Of a stretch of DNA of 64,000 nt, positions 19,104-28,377 are shown piece after piece. A program made the translations under genes and the position numbers. This stretch comes from Chryseobacterium cupriresistens. GTDB taxonomy: Bacteria > Bacteroidota > Bacteroidia > Flavobacteriales > Weeksellaceae. The notes below the pieces were generated by a model. The model was not told where the DNA came from. It did not search any database and saw nothing but the letters and a program-made list of their open reading frames with translations. The stretch covers positions 1-64,000 of the forward strand of contig NZ_JBKKJT010000004.1 of assembly GCF_046614675.1 (NCBI RefSeq), in the 5' to 3' direction. How positions within the stretch are numbered: position 1 is the first letter of the stretch; each line of letters begins with the position of its first letter.

Positions 19104-20567
19104 ATGAAAAAGAATATAATAAAAATAAGTTTAGCTGCGTTAACTGCCTTTGTATCGTTAACGTCTTGTGACAGAAATTTAGATCAAATCTCATCAATCA
19201 ATGAAGATCAGGAGCAGGCAATGACGAGACCTGAGACCTTCAGACAGGCCATGGACGGTGCCTATACAGCGCTTAAAGGAGCTGGGTATTATACGAGTGA
19301 TACAGGAAACCAACTTATCATGGGTGATCTTACCACTGATAACCTGGTTCGTACAACTACAGGAAGAAATACCAATTTTGCGGCGTCAAACTTCGAATTC
19401 TCATCCGATAATTCACAGACAACAGGTTTGTTTAGTGCAGCTTATCTTGTAATCAGCAGAGCTAATTTTGTTTTGAAATATATCAATAACGGAGTATTAT
19501 CCGGAACACAGAAAACAAATTTGGAAGCTGAAGCAAGAGCATTAAGAGCAATAGCTCATTTTGATATTGTGAGAGCGTATTCCCAAATCCCAACTCAATC
19601 TGCAGGAGCTAAAAATACGATCGGAATTTATTATTCTGAAACATATTCTCCTTTAAGTAATACATCATCCCGAAATCTTACTGTTGATCAGGTATATGAT
19701 AAAATTACAGCAGATCTATTATTTGCTGCTGATAATATAACTCAGAATGATGCTGATAAAGGAAGATTGAGCAAAGCAGCTATATACGGATTATTGTCCA
19801 GAATTGATCTTTATAGAGGAGACTATGTTAATACTATCAAATATGGTGAATTAGCATTAAACCTTTCTCCAAGTATCACAACATTGGATAACTTTACAAG
19901 AATCTGGAAAGAAAACGAAGGTATATCCAGAATTACTGATGGAGTATTATTCCAGATATCGAACTCTGCAGCCGAGCAAAATACGGTAGGAGTTGCATAC
20001 AACCAGTCAGTTCCGGCTTTAAGATCAGAATTTGTTGTAGATTACGATTTATATACAGCTTATACATCAAATGATGTTAGAAAAGGAGCTTACTTTACTG
20101 TGGGTACATATAGCGGACAAAAATACAACCACGTTACAAAATATTCTGGTAATGGTGGTCCTTCTAATATTGTACCGGTTAAATATCTTAGATCTGCTGA
20201 AGTATTATTGAATGTAGCTGAAGCATATTACAGAACAGGTAATGGTGCACAGGCTTTGGTTCTATTAAATAAATTAAGAGCTGAAAGATATTCATCATTT
20301 ACACCTGGTACAGAAACAGGACAGGCTCTTTTAGATGCTATCCTGAAAGAAAGAAGACTGGAGCTTGCATTTGAAAATGACAGATGGTATACATTGAAGA
20401 GATTAAACCTTGCCGTTCAGAGATCAGGTAAAGGAGATCTTTTTGATGGTACCGGTACCCCTGCAGTTGCACAGACTCTTGAAGCTGGAAGCTACAAGTG
20501 GCAGTGGCCAATTCCTATTTCTGCTATTCAGGCAAACCCGAATATTAAGCAGAATGATCAGTATTAA
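19104..20567 (+). CDS. SusD/RagB-like surface lipoprotein (paralogue 1)
   Basis: A 487-residue outer-membrane lipoprotein that binds nutrient over the SusC pore. The frame opens at TTG 19092; the ATG at 19104 gives a clean lipoprotein signal (MKKNIIKISLAALT with lipobox SLTSC). Helical TPR-like segments typical of the family occur at about 80-260 (EAEARALRAIAHFDIVRAY) and the C-terminal family signature KERRLELAFENDRWYTLKR is clear, as is the final YKWQWPIP. It is co-transcribed with SusC paralogue 1 and ended by a terminator. Confidence 0.92.
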   Translation: MKKNIIKISLAALTAFVSLTSCDRNLDQISSINEDQEQAMTRPETFRQAMDGAYTALKGAGYYTSDTGNQLIMGDLTTDNLVRTTTGRNTNFAASNFEFSSDNSQTTGLFSAAYLVISRANFVLKYINNGVLSGTQKTNLEAEARALRAIAHFDIVRAYSQIPTQSAGAKNTIGIYYSETYSPLSNTSSRNLTVDQVYDKITADLLFAADNITQNDADKGRLSKAAIYGLLSRIDLYRGDYVNTIKYGELALNLSPSITTLDNFTRIWKENEGISRITDGVLFQISNSAAEQNTVGVAYNQSVPALRSEFVVDYDLYTAYTSNDVRKGAYFTVGTYSGQKYNHVTKYSGNGGPSNIVPVKYLRSAEVLLNVAEAYYRTGNGAQALVLLNKLRAERYSSFTPGTETGQALLDAILKERRLELAFENDRWYTLKRLNLAVQRSGKGDLFDGTGTPAVAQTLEAGSYKWQWPIPISAIQANPNIKQNDQY

Positions 20568-20648
20568 TCATATTTAATTTTGAGGGATCCTATTCTTATG
20601 GGAGTAAAATTGTATACTCGAAAATAATATATTTTAATATTAAAAGTA

Positions 20649-20685
20649 AAGGCATTTCATTATATGGAATGCTTTTATTTTTTGT
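20649..20685 (+). terminator. Rho-independent terminator of SusCD pair 1
   Basis: A 12-bp stem around GCATTTCA/TGGAATGC with two G-T pairs is followed by ATTTTTTG. Confidence 0.7.
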
Positions 20686-20689
20686 CCTG

Positions 20690-20805
20690 TCCTGAAATAA
20701 GTTGACAGTTAGTTCGCTTATGTTATGGAAGATCAGGAATTAAAAGTTGAAAAGCGAATGCAATGAAATGATGATATTGGCTTTAAATTATGAGTCGTAT
20801 TTGTG
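20690..20805 (+). pseudogene. Decayed IS3-family transposase A remnant
   Basis: From the ATG at 20724 the frame reads MEDQELKVEKRMQ, a stop, then NDDIGFKL and another stop. I recall flavobacterial IS3-family OrfA proteins starting with a QELKVEKRTQRDY-like sequence followed by GFKL or AFKL in the same register, so this looks like the first 20 or so codons with substitutions and a nonsense change. The preceding GTCCTGTCCTGAAATAAG (about 20687-20704) may be a terminal inverted repeat. The identification is from memory of the family and only a short stretch survives. Confidence 0.4.
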
Positions 20806-21082
20806 ATATAAGGATAATTTTATTACTATTTTATATGGATTTTACCTGGGTGAAAACAGTATTTTATTTATTACAATTCATTTTTAAACTGATTTTTTTA
20901 GTTAATTGTTTGCATTAAAGCTGACCTTACGAAATTTTTAAAACTTCTTAATATTGTGTTAATATTATGTTGTCCGGGATTTTTTTTACTTTTTTTCAAA
21001 TCACTTCTTGTTTGATTTTTTAAAATTGCTTTTTTAACGAAATTATTGCACTTTAAATTGTTGTTTATCAGTTGTTTAATGT

Positions 21083-21113
21083 TTGTTTCTGCTTGCATTT
21101 ATTAACATATTTG
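21083..21113 (+). promoter_or_regulatory. Promoter of SusC gene 2
   Basis: TTG (21083-21085), a 20-base spacer, then CATATTTG (21106-21113), identical in elements and spacing to the SusC gene 1 promoter. Confidence 0.65.
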
Positions 21114-21139
21114 TCTATGGATATTAAAATGTGTTAAAT

Positions 21140-23980
21140 ATGAATGTTAAACTTTATGCATTAAGTGTAGGTGTTTTGTTCTTTTCGGGACATACGGTGT
21201 ATGCACAGAAAACGAAAAATGATACCATCCGGAAAGAAATCGAAGGAGTTATTGTAACAGGGTATCAAAAAAAGACCAAAGATGAAATTGCCCAGGCTCA
21301 ATCTGTTATTACGGCTGACGAGTTAAAAACCCAAACTCCCGCAACTTCTATAGGTAATATGCTGCAGGGGCGTGCTTCTGGAGTATTTGTACAGGCTAAA
21401 AACGGACAACCGGGAACTGCTGCTGAAATTAATATTCGAGGTATAGCAGGTTTTAGCGGAAGTTCAGAACCTTTATATGTCGTGGATGGTATATATATGA
21501 CAGCCAGACAATTCAGCGCAGTTAATGGAAATGATATCGAAAGCATGGTAGTGCTTAAAGATGCTGCAGCAACTGCCCAGTATGGCTCAAGAGGAGCAAA
21601 TGGAGTGATTGTTGTCACTACAAAAAAGGGTAGAAGTGGCAGAACCCAGTATTCATTTGAAAGCAGGCTCGGATTTTCAGAAAAAATTTCTGATAAAGAA
21701 CTTAATTTCGAAATGATGAATTCTGCCCAAAAACTGCAATATGAAAGAGAAATGAATGCACTCGGGCTTGGTGGGCTGCCGGTTTATACCCCTGCGGATG
21801 AAGAAGCTCTTCTGAAGCTAGACCATAACTGGCAAAAAGATATTTTAAGAACTTCTTTTCTTCAGAGTTATCTGCTTTCTGCAAGAGGTGGAGGTGCTAA
21901 AAATAAATTCTACTACTCTCTCGGATATGATAAAGATGATGGTATTGTACGTGATATAAATGGTCTTGACAGATATACAGGAAGGTTTAATTTTGAAAAT
22001 AACCTAAGTGACAGACTAAAAGTAGGATTAGACCTGGGGGCTGCCTACCAGAATACTCAGAATATTCGCGACAGAAATAATACCCAAAGCCCGTTTGGTG
22101 CAATGTACAGGTACAATCCGTTTGAGCCGGTATATAATTCTGACGGATCCTACAATATAAAACTGAGAGCAGGATCAAATGTGGTTGAATCATTAAGAAA
22201 TGTGCCCGATATTGAACAACGATTAAGGGTATCCGGAAATATATTTGGGGAGTATAAATTCAATGACGGATTGTCCTACAGAATGTACTTTAATTCTTTA
22301 TATGACAATCTGGTAAATACTACAAATGTTAAAAAAGGTTCACAGTTAGATATTACGACCAATGGAGCCAACGGATTAGGCAAACTGACCAAATCAACAT
22401 TCTACACATTCAATTATATTTATGGAAACCGGTTGGATTTCAGGAAACAGTTGAACGATCACTATGTGGGTGCAACAGGTATTGTAGAGTTTAGCAATGA
22501 ATTTACAGAAGATATTACAGCAAGTGGTACCAACTATAAAAATCCCAATTCTGATGTACCTTCTAATACAACTCCGTCAGATAAAAATACCTTTACAGGA
22601 AATAAGATAAGAAGTACCCTGTTCTCATTATTAGGCCTTTTTGAATATAATTATCAGAAAAAATACTTAGTCACAGCTTCTATTCGTCAGGACAAAAGCT
22701 CGAAATTCGGTGCCAATAACAAATCAGGGATTTTCTGGAGCAGCAGTGTAGCATGGAATATCGGCAAGGAAGATTTTCTCAGCCAAAACTTTTTTAATGA
22801 TCTTAAGCTAAGGGCATCTTATGGGATAACCGGTAATGACAGAAATATACCCAATTATGCCAATATAGGATATGTTGCTTATGGAGATTACGGAACAGGA
22901 GGAACAATGATTCCTACAGATGTTATAGGAAATCCTGATATTAAATGGGAAACCAACAGAACAACCAATTTAGGAGTTGATTTTGCATTTCTGAAAAGCA
23001 GATTCAGAGGTGCTGCAGAAGTATACCGTTCAGACCGTAAAGATTTTATCCAGCTCCTGCCTATGCCTTATGAATCGGGAAATTATTCTATATACCAAAA
23101 CCTTGGTAATATGCGTACTGAAGGAATTGAGACAGAATTTACCTTTGATGTCATCAAAAAGGAGAATATAAAACTCTCATTACGAGGCAACGCTTCCTGG
23201 CAAAGAGCTAAAATAATTTCTCTTGATGGCATAAATACACGGAGAAATTTAGGTGAAACTTCTTTAATGGTAGGAGAAACACCTTATTTCTACAGGCTGG
23301 TAGAATATGCCGGAGTGAATTCTGCTGATGGAAAAGCACTATACTATACAGACAGAACTACACCGGATAAAGGAGAAAATTTTTATTCAGTGAATGGAAG
23401 AACAGCCACAGATGTTTACAATGCCACTTTGGATAAAAAAGATATCACAGATAAAAGCCCGCTGCCAAAATTTTTTGGTGGATTCGGGCTAAGCCTTGAA
23501 GCTTATGGATTTGACCTTTCCGCAGACTTTTCTTTCAAAACAGGTGCATATACCTATAATTATCAGTCACAAATGTTGCAGAATCCTTCCAACAGAAAAA
23601 ATAATATGAGTGTAGATGCATTTAATTACTGGAAAAATCCCGGAGATACCGATGTTCTGCCGAAGCCGACAACTTTAGGACTGAGAGCATCTGACCAGTT
23701 TCTGGAAAAATCAGATTATCTGAGATTCCGGACCTTGATGATTGGCTATACTTTCAGTAAAAAAAGTCTGGGCAATAAAGTTCCGCTCAACTCATTAAGA
23801 ATATATGTGCAGGCTCAGAATTTATTAACGTGGACCAGTTTTAAAGGAGATCCGGAGGTAGCAGTAGGATCCGGAGAGAGTCAGCTGCAGGCTGGTCAAA
23901 CCTATGTGGCAGGTTCATTTGCACAATTTGGTTATCCGGCTGTCAGACAGTTTATGTTCGGTATTCAGGTAGAATTTTAA
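21140..23980 (+). CDS. SusC/RagA-type TonB-linked outer membrane transporter (paralogue 2)
   Basis: A 946-residue transporter clearly paralogous to the one 5 kb upstream: same start (MNVKLYALSVGVLFFSG), same direct entry into the plug without a carboxypeptidase-like domain (GVIVTGYQKK), same plug motifs (MLQGRASGVFVQ, VLKDAAATAQYGSRGANGV) and the same RxNNTQxPFGAMY segment. The ATG at 21140 is preferred to a GTG at 21131 by comparison with the paralogue. The barrel ends MFGIQVEF. The loops differ (for example NFYSVNGRTATDVYN), so the two copies may bind different ligands. Its SusD partner follows 12 bases later. Confidence 0.92.
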   Translation: MNVKLYALSVGVLFFSGHTVYAQKTKNDTIRKEIEGVIVTGYQKKTKDEIAQAQSVITADELKTQTPATSIGNMLQGRASGVFVQAKNGQPGTAAEINIRGIAGFSGSSEPLYVVDGIYMTARQFSAVNGNDIESMVVLKDAAATAQYGSRGANGVIVVTTKKGRSGRTQYSFESRLGFSEKISDKELNFEMMNSAQKLQYEREMNALGLGGLPVYTPADEEALLKLDHNWQKDILRTSFLQSYLLSARGGGAKNKFYYSLGYDKDDGIVRDINGLDRYTGRFNFENNLSDRLKVGLDLGAAYQNTQNIRDRNNTQSPFGAMYRYNPFEPVYNSDGSYNIKLRAGSNVVESLRNVPDIEQRLRVSGNIFGEYKFNDGLSYRMYFNSLYDNLVNTTNVKKGSQLDITTNGANGLGKLTKSTFYTFNYIYGNRLDFRKQLNDHYVGATGIVEFSNEFTEDITASGTNYKNPNSDVPSNTTPSDKNTFTGNKIRSTLFSLLGLFEYNYQKKYLVTASIRQDKSSKFGANNKSGIFWSSSVAWNIGKEDFLSQNFFNDLKLRASYGITGNDRNIPNYANIGYVAYGDYGTGGTMIPTDVIGNPDIKWETNRTTNLGVDFAFLKSRFRGAAEVYRSDRKDFIQLLPMPYESGNYSIYQNLGNMRTEGIETEFTFDVIKKENIKLSLRGNASWQRAKIISLDGINTRRNLGETSLMVGETPYFYRLVEYAGVNSADGKALYYTDRTTPDKGENFYSVNGRTATDVYNATLDKKDITDKSPLPKFFGGFGLSLEAYGFDLSADFSFKTGAYTYNYQSQMLQNPSNRKNNMSVDAFNYWKNPGDTDVLPKPTTLGLRASDQFLEKSDYLRFRTLMIGYTFSKKSLGNKVPLNSLRIYVQAQNLLTWTSFKGDPEVAVGSGESQLQAGQTYVAGSFAQFGYPAVRQFMFGIQVEF

Positions 23981-23992
23981 AATGTAAAAAAA

Positions 23993-25444
23993 ATGAAAAA
24001 GTTAATTATATCGGGATTATTCCTTTCTCTGTTGACTGCAGCTTCTTGCGAAAGAGATTTGGATCAGTATTCAAGTAAAAATACATTGTCTGATCAGGCA
24101 TTTCAAACCTCCTCGGATTACAGATTGGCATTAGACGGAATCTATGATGTCATGAAAGAAACAGGCTATTTCTCAGGCGATAGTGGAAACCAGAATATTA
24201 TGGCAGATATCACATCTGATAATTTAATTCAGAGCCCTTCAGGCAGATTATCCAATAACAGAGCCTGGATTTTAGAATTTGGTGCCGACGACGGTCAGAC
24301 CACAGCTCTGTATAGCGCAGCATACCAGGCAATTTCGAGAGCTAATTTTGTTTTGGAAAACCTGGGTAAAGGAATCCTTTCCCCTGCAGATGCCTTGAAA
24401 GTTGAGGCAGAAGCAAGAGCCCTAAGAGGAATTATTCATTTTGATCTTGTAAGAGCATATTGCAAAATACCTACTCAGTCTGCGGATGCCAACAGTTCTT
24501 TAGGAATAGCATATATGACAACTACCTCCAATAGTCCGGTAACGAGAGATCTGACCGTAGCTCAGGTTTATGATAAAATTATAGGAGATCTGGAGTTTGC
24601 AAGAATCAATATTCCACAGACAAATGACACTGCTGCACCATTTACGAAAGGCAGGCTTAATAAAGCTGCAATAGATGGGTTACTCTCAAGAGTGTATCTT
24701 TACAGAGGAGATAATACAAAAGCGCTTCAGACAGCGGAAGAATCCATTGCTCTTTCGCCAAGTGTAGGGTCAATTGATAACTTCCCGTCAGTCTGGAACA
24801 ATACCAATCAGGACGGAACTTTGCTTGAAATACTGAATTCTGATGCAGAAAAGGTTACAGTGGGCGTTTCATATAATCAGATTGTGGGAGGTGCTATCAA
24901 ATCTGAATTTGTAGTTTATAAAAATTTTTATGATATGTATACCTCTAAAGATATCAGAAAAAGTACCTATTTCCAGGTAAGTTCCTATTCAGGCCAAAGC
25001 TATATAAATGTTATAAAATATAATACCAGAGGATCTTTACCAAATGTTGTAAATTACAAATACCTCAGAACGGCAGAAGTTTACCTTAACGGTGCTGAAG
25101 CAGCTTATACCTCTAATCCTGCCCGAGCTCTTGCATTGCTTAATATTCTTAGAAAATCAAGGTATTCTGATTATACCCCACTAAACCTTACAGGGATAGC
25201 GTTGTGGAATGAAATTCAGAAAGAAAGAAGATTGGAACTCATGGGAGAAGATGACAGATGGTACACCCTCAAGAGATTAGGACTTGGTTTGACGAGACCT
25301 GCTCTGGGCGCCTTAAGTACAGGAGGAGGTGCTCCTGCTCCCACACTTAACCTGCCTTCTTCAAGCTACAAATGGCAATGGCCGATTCCATTGGGAGCAA
25401 TTAATATTAATTCTTCTATTCAGCAAAATGAAGGTTATAAATAA
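23993..25444 (+). CDS. SusD/RagB-like surface lipoprotein (paralogue 2)
   Basis: A 483-residue lipoprotein with signal and lipobox TAASC, followed by ERDLDQYSSKN, which parallels DRNLDQISSIN in the first SusD. Conserved segments include EAEARALRGIIHFDLVRAY, LNKAAIDGLLSRVYLYRGD, the family signature KERRLELMGEDDRWYTLKR and the final YKWQWPIP. It forms an operon with SusC paralogue 2 and delivers ligand to it. A terminator follows. Confidence 0.92.
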   Translation: MKKLIISGLFLSLLTAASCERDLDQYSSKNTLSDQAFQTSSDYRLALDGIYDVMKETGYFSGDSGNQNIMADITSDNLIQSPSGRLSNNRAWILEFGADDGQTTALYSAAYQAISRANFVLENLGKGILSPADALKVEAEARALRGIIHFDLVRAYCKIPTQSADANSSLGIAYMTTTSNSPVTRDLTVAQVYDKIIGDLEFARINIPQTNDTAAPFTKGRLNKAAIDGLLSRVYLYRGDNTKALQTAEESIALSPSVGSIDNFPSVWNNTNQDGTLLEILNSDAEKVTVGVSYNQIVGGAIKSEFVVYKNFYDMYTSKDIRKSTYFQVSSYSGQSYINVIKYNTRGSLPNVVNYKYLRTAEVYLNGAEAAYTSNPARALALLNILRKSRYSDYTPLNLTGIALWNEIQKERRLELMGEDDRWYTLKRLGLGLTRPALGALSTGGGAPAPTLNLPSSSYKWQWPIPLGAININSSIQQNEGYK

Positions 25445-25474
25445 GGACCTATGGTAGTTCGCTGATCAAAAATT

Positions 25475-25512
25475 AACGGGACTGTACTTTTGCGGACAGT
25501 CTCGTTTTTTTT
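25475..25512 (+). terminator. Rho-independent terminator of SusCD pair 2
   Basis: A stem of about 10 bp (ACGGGACTGT with ACAGTCTCGT, one G-T pair) and an 8-T run. Confidence 0.8.
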
Positions 25513-25526
25513 ACAAATTCACCATT

Positions 25527-26453
25527 TTATTTAGGAAATATTATTTTATCCTGATAACTTTTCGGAGTCACTCCTTCCAGTTGTTTAAATACTCTTGTAA
25601 AATAGTTCGTATCTGAAAATCCCGTCTGAAAAGCAGTTTCCTTTATGCTGGTCCGGCTTGCCAGCAATTCCTTCGCTTTGCTGATTCTTTCCTGCAAAAT
25701 GAAATCATTGGGAGATGTTCCCAACTCATCTTTGAACATTTTAAAGAAATTCGACTTACTTACATAAGCCAGCTTGGCAATACTGTCGATCGATAATTTC
25801 TGATGCAGGTTTCTTTTAATATAATCTACTGCAAAACCTATCCTGGATTTATTTTTTACAATATTCTTTTCCACCATTCTCCTTGCCTGAGTCTGCATCA
25901 GCCTTATCAGAAGTTCTTTCAATGCAAAATCAGCCATGATATCTTTTTGAGAATTATCATCCATGGCAATTCTCATAATATTGTTGGTGGCAGAAGCAAG
26001 TGCTTTATTATTAAACAGAAAATACTCATCAAGCTGAATGTTCCATTGGGAAGTTTCATCTACTTTAGGAAGATGGTAATTCAGATAGTTGAGAGAATCC
26101 TCAATAAAATCAGGATTAAGGCTTAAAGAAATACATTGGGTAGGAGTTTCATCCGCCTCAGGAAAATCAATCACCATTGTTTCTCCCGGGGCTACCAGAA
26201 TGCTTTCTCCCGGATAATAATCAAAGTAACTGGTCTTATTATCCAGTTTCATATGTTTTTTACCCCTCAGCATTGCCGTAAATGCAATGTTTTCAAAATG
26301 AAGTTTTACATCAAAAGCGGCCTGGTGAGTCTCATAAATGCTGAACTCACAATTGTTTAGATTGAATTTCGTCTGGTTTTCAACAAGACTCAATAGTTGG
26401 CTCTCCTTTCGTAATTCAGGAGTGTTTAATAAAATCTTACTATTGTTATTCAT
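25527..26453 (-). CDS. AraC-family regulator of the aldehyde/alcohol oxidation genes
   Basis: A 308-residue transcription factor. The N-terminal part (about 25-200) fits the AraC_N cupin-like sensor domain (AMLRGKKHMKLDNKTSYFDYYPGESILV), and residues about 205-305 hold two helix-turn-helix motifs (IDSIAKLAYVSKSNFFKMFK and IKETAFQTGFSDTNYFTRVFK). It is divergent from the aldehyde dehydrogenase gene. Regulators of this type are commonly found next to this dehydrogenase-DUF779 set and respond to alcohols or aldehydes; that it controls the set here is inferred from position. Confidence 0.85.
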   Translation of the reverse strand: MNNNSKILLNTPELRKESQLLSLVENQTKFNLNNCEFSIYETHQAAFDVKLHFENIAFTAMLRGKKHMKLDNKTSYFDYYPGESILVAPGETMVIDFPEADETPTQCISLSLNPDFIEDSLNYLNYHLPKVDETSQWNIQLDEYFLFNNKALASATNNIMRIAMDDNSQKDIMADFALKELLIRLMQTQARRMVEKNIVKNKSRIGFAVDYIKRNLHQKLSIDSIAKLAYVSKSNFFKMFKDELGTSPNDFILQERISKAKELLASRTSIKETAFQTGFSDTNYFTRVFKQLEGVTPKSYQDKIIFPK

Positions 26454-26482
26454 TTCTAAATTTTTTTGAAAAAGAGGTAACT

Positions 26483-26490
26483 CAAATATA
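26483..26490 (-). promoter_or_regulatory. -7 box of the AraC-family gene
   Basis: Read on the minus strand the sequence is TATATTTG, an exact TAnnTTTG match, implying a leader of about 22 bases. Confidence 0.5.
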
Positions 26491-26635
26491 GAAAATTTGA
26501 GTGTACGTTGCTGTTAATAAAATACTAAAATTGAACCTCTTGCACTATTTTCCACTTTTTTTATACGATTGTGCTATACTCTTTCTGGCTTCTCAGTGTA
26601 ATTTGGCGTTATCGAAAAATAAAAACAATACTAAT

Positions 26636-28165
26636 ATGAGCACTATTACAGAACCAAGATCAACAACGCTTTTACAGCGCCCGGAGTTTAAAAACAGATA
26701 CGATAATTATATTGACGGGAAATTCACTCCACCCGTTAAAGGACAGTATTTTGACGTGGTTTCCCCGGTAGATGGCAAAAATTTCACCCAGGTAGCACAC
26801 TCGTCCAAAGAAGACCTGGAACTGGCTGTAGATGCAGCTGAAAAAGCATTTCAAACATGGAAAAATACTTCTTCTACAGAAAGAAGCATCATCCTGAACA
26901 AAATTGCAGACAGGATGGAACAGAACCTGGAATACCTTGCTACAGTAGAAACAATAGATAACGGAAAAGCTGTAAGAGAAACACTGGCAGCAGATCTACC
27001 TTTAGCTATTGATCATTTCAGATACTTTGCATCTGTGATCCGCGCTGAAGAAGGATCTCATAACGAACTGGACAAAGATACCGTGTCCCTCATCGTGCAT
27101 GAACCTCTTGGAGTGATTGCACAGATCATCCCATGGAATTTCCCGATCCTGATGGCAGTATGGAAACTGGCTCCCGCATTGGCTGCAGGAAACTGCGTCG
27201 TGTTGAAACCGGCAGAAAGTACACCTGTTTCTATTATGGTTTTAATGGAATTGATCGGTGATCTTTTACCGGCAGGAGTTATTAATATTGTTAACGGATT
27301 TGGAGCAGAACTTGGAAGGGCGCTCGTTACCAATCCGAAAGTTGCCAAAGCAGCATTTACAGGATCTACTGCAACAGGACGTCTGGTAATGCAGTACGCT
27401 ACAGAAAATATTATTCCGGTAACGTTGGAATTGGGAGGAAAATCACCCAATGTTTTCTTCAATTCTGTAATGGATGCAGATGATGAATTTTTAGATAAAG
27501 CCATAGAAGGAGCTGTTCTTTTTGCCCTTAACCAGGGAGAAATCTGCACATGTCCTTCAAGATTACTGGTTCAGGAAGGAATTGCAGATGCCTTTATTGA
27601 AAGAGTAATCGAAAGAGTAAAAGCTATTAAAGTAGGAAATCCTTTGGATAAAACCGTAATGATGGGAGCGCAGGCTTCGCAGATCCAGAAAGATAAAATC
27701 CTTTCCTATATCCAGTTGGGAATAGATGAAGGAGCAGAAATATTGGTGGGTGGAGATGTCAATCACCTGGGAGAAGATCTTGAAGACGGCTACTACATTC
27801 AGCCTACCATTTTCAAAGGAAACAACAGAATGAGAATTTTCCAGGAAGAAATTTTCGGGCCTGTGCTGGCATTTACCACTTTCAAAGATGAAGAAGAGGC
27901 CGTGAAAATTGCCAATGATACGATCTACGGACTGGGAGCAGGTGTATGGACCAGAGATGCCCACCAGCTGTACAATATTCCAAGACAGATTGAAGCAGGT
28001 AGAGTATGGGTAAACCAATATCACTCTTATCCGGCAGGAGCTCCTTTCGGAGGTTACAAACAATCAGGAATAGGAAGAGAGAATCATAAAATGATGCTCG
28101 ACCATTACCGCCAAACCAAAAACATGCTGATTTCTTATAACAAGAATAAGCTAGGTTTCTTTTAA
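26636..28165 (+). CDS. Aldehyde dehydrogenase (acetaldehyde-type, NAD+-dependent)
   Basis: A 509-residue enzyme oxidising aldehydes to acids. The frame opens at 26501, but the ATG at 26636 gives the family's normal length and N-terminus (MSTITEPRSTTLLQRPEFKN). The general base Glu265 (TLELGGKSPN) and the catalytic Cys304 in NQGEICTCPSR are visible; a two-Cys motif like this is typical of the AldB/ExaC/AcoD group, which oxidises acetaldehyde and chloroacetaldehyde. The GSTATGR and AGRVWVNQYH segments also fit. It is followed by an alcohol dehydrogenase and DUF779, so the likely pathway is alcohol to aldehyde to acid. Confidence 0.94.
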   Translation: MSTITEPRSTTLLQRPEFKNRYDNYIDGKFTPPVKGQYFDVVSPVDGKNFTQVAHSSKEDLELAVDAAEKAFQTWKNTSSTERSIILNKIADRMEQNLEYLATVETIDNGKAVRETLAADLPLAIDHFRYFASVIRAEEGSHNELDKDTVSLIVHEPLGVIAQIIPWNFPILMAVWKLAPALAAGNCVVLKPAESTPVSIMVLMELIGDLLPAGVINIVNGFGAELGRALVTNPKVAKAAFTGSTATGRLVMQYATENIIPVTLELGGKSPNVFFNSVMDADDEFLDKAIEGAVLFALNQGEICTCPSRLLVQEGIADAFIERVIERVKAIKVGNPLDKTVMMGAQASQIQKDKILSYIQLGIDEGAEILVGGDVNHLGEDLEDGYYIQPTIFKGNNRMRIFQEEIFGPVLAFTTFKDEEEAVKIANDTIYGLGAGVWTRDAHQLYNIPRQIEAGRVWVNQYHSYPAGAPFGGYKQSGIGRENHKMMLDHYRQTKNMLISYNKNKLGFF

Positions 28166-28177
28166 TATTATTATTTA

Positions 28178-28312
28178 GGACGTGCCCGATTGCCTTGGCT
28201 TTATCCAGGGCAAAACGGTCGGGCTATCCAGGGCTGCACTTCGTTTCGGTGCTCCATTGCATTGCGCACCGGCTCGTTCCTCGCCGCCCTTCCTATCCCT
28301 CACGCAGGGAAA
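28178..28312. repeat. G+C-rich multi-hairpin intergenic repeat
   Basis: A block of about 135 bases, strikingly richer in G+C than the genes on either side, between the aldehyde and alcohol dehydrogenase genes. It holds inverted pairs GCCCGA (28184-28189) with TCGGGC (28219-28224) and CGGTGC (28247-28252) with GCACCG (28266-28271), and ends with CCTATCCCTCACGCAG. I recall a widely dispersed flavobacterial intergenic element with a CGGGCTATCC core and an ATCCCTCACGC end; this copy fits that pattern. It has no open frame. Confidence 0.6.
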
Positions 28313-28377
28313 TTTACCTGTTCAGAAGCAGAGATAAAAACTGATAACCTTAAATAACTCAATCCAAAAAAGAAAAT

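Larger units (their letters stand above)
20568..21082. other. Intergenic region between the two SusCD pairs
   Basis: About 500 bases that hold, in order, the terminator of the first pair, a decayed insertion-sequence remnant (20690-20805), and an A+T-rich stretch leading into the second SusC promoter. No intact gene is seen. Confidence 0.55.

Noticed and set aside
20898..21098. 66-residue minus-strand frame before SusC gene 2
   Set aside because: It is Lys/Asn-rich, has no recognisable features and overlaps the conserved SusC promoter.
27058..28063. Two long minus-strand frames inside the aldehyde dehydrogenase gene
   Set aside because: They are antisense to a well-supported enzyme and show no domain features.
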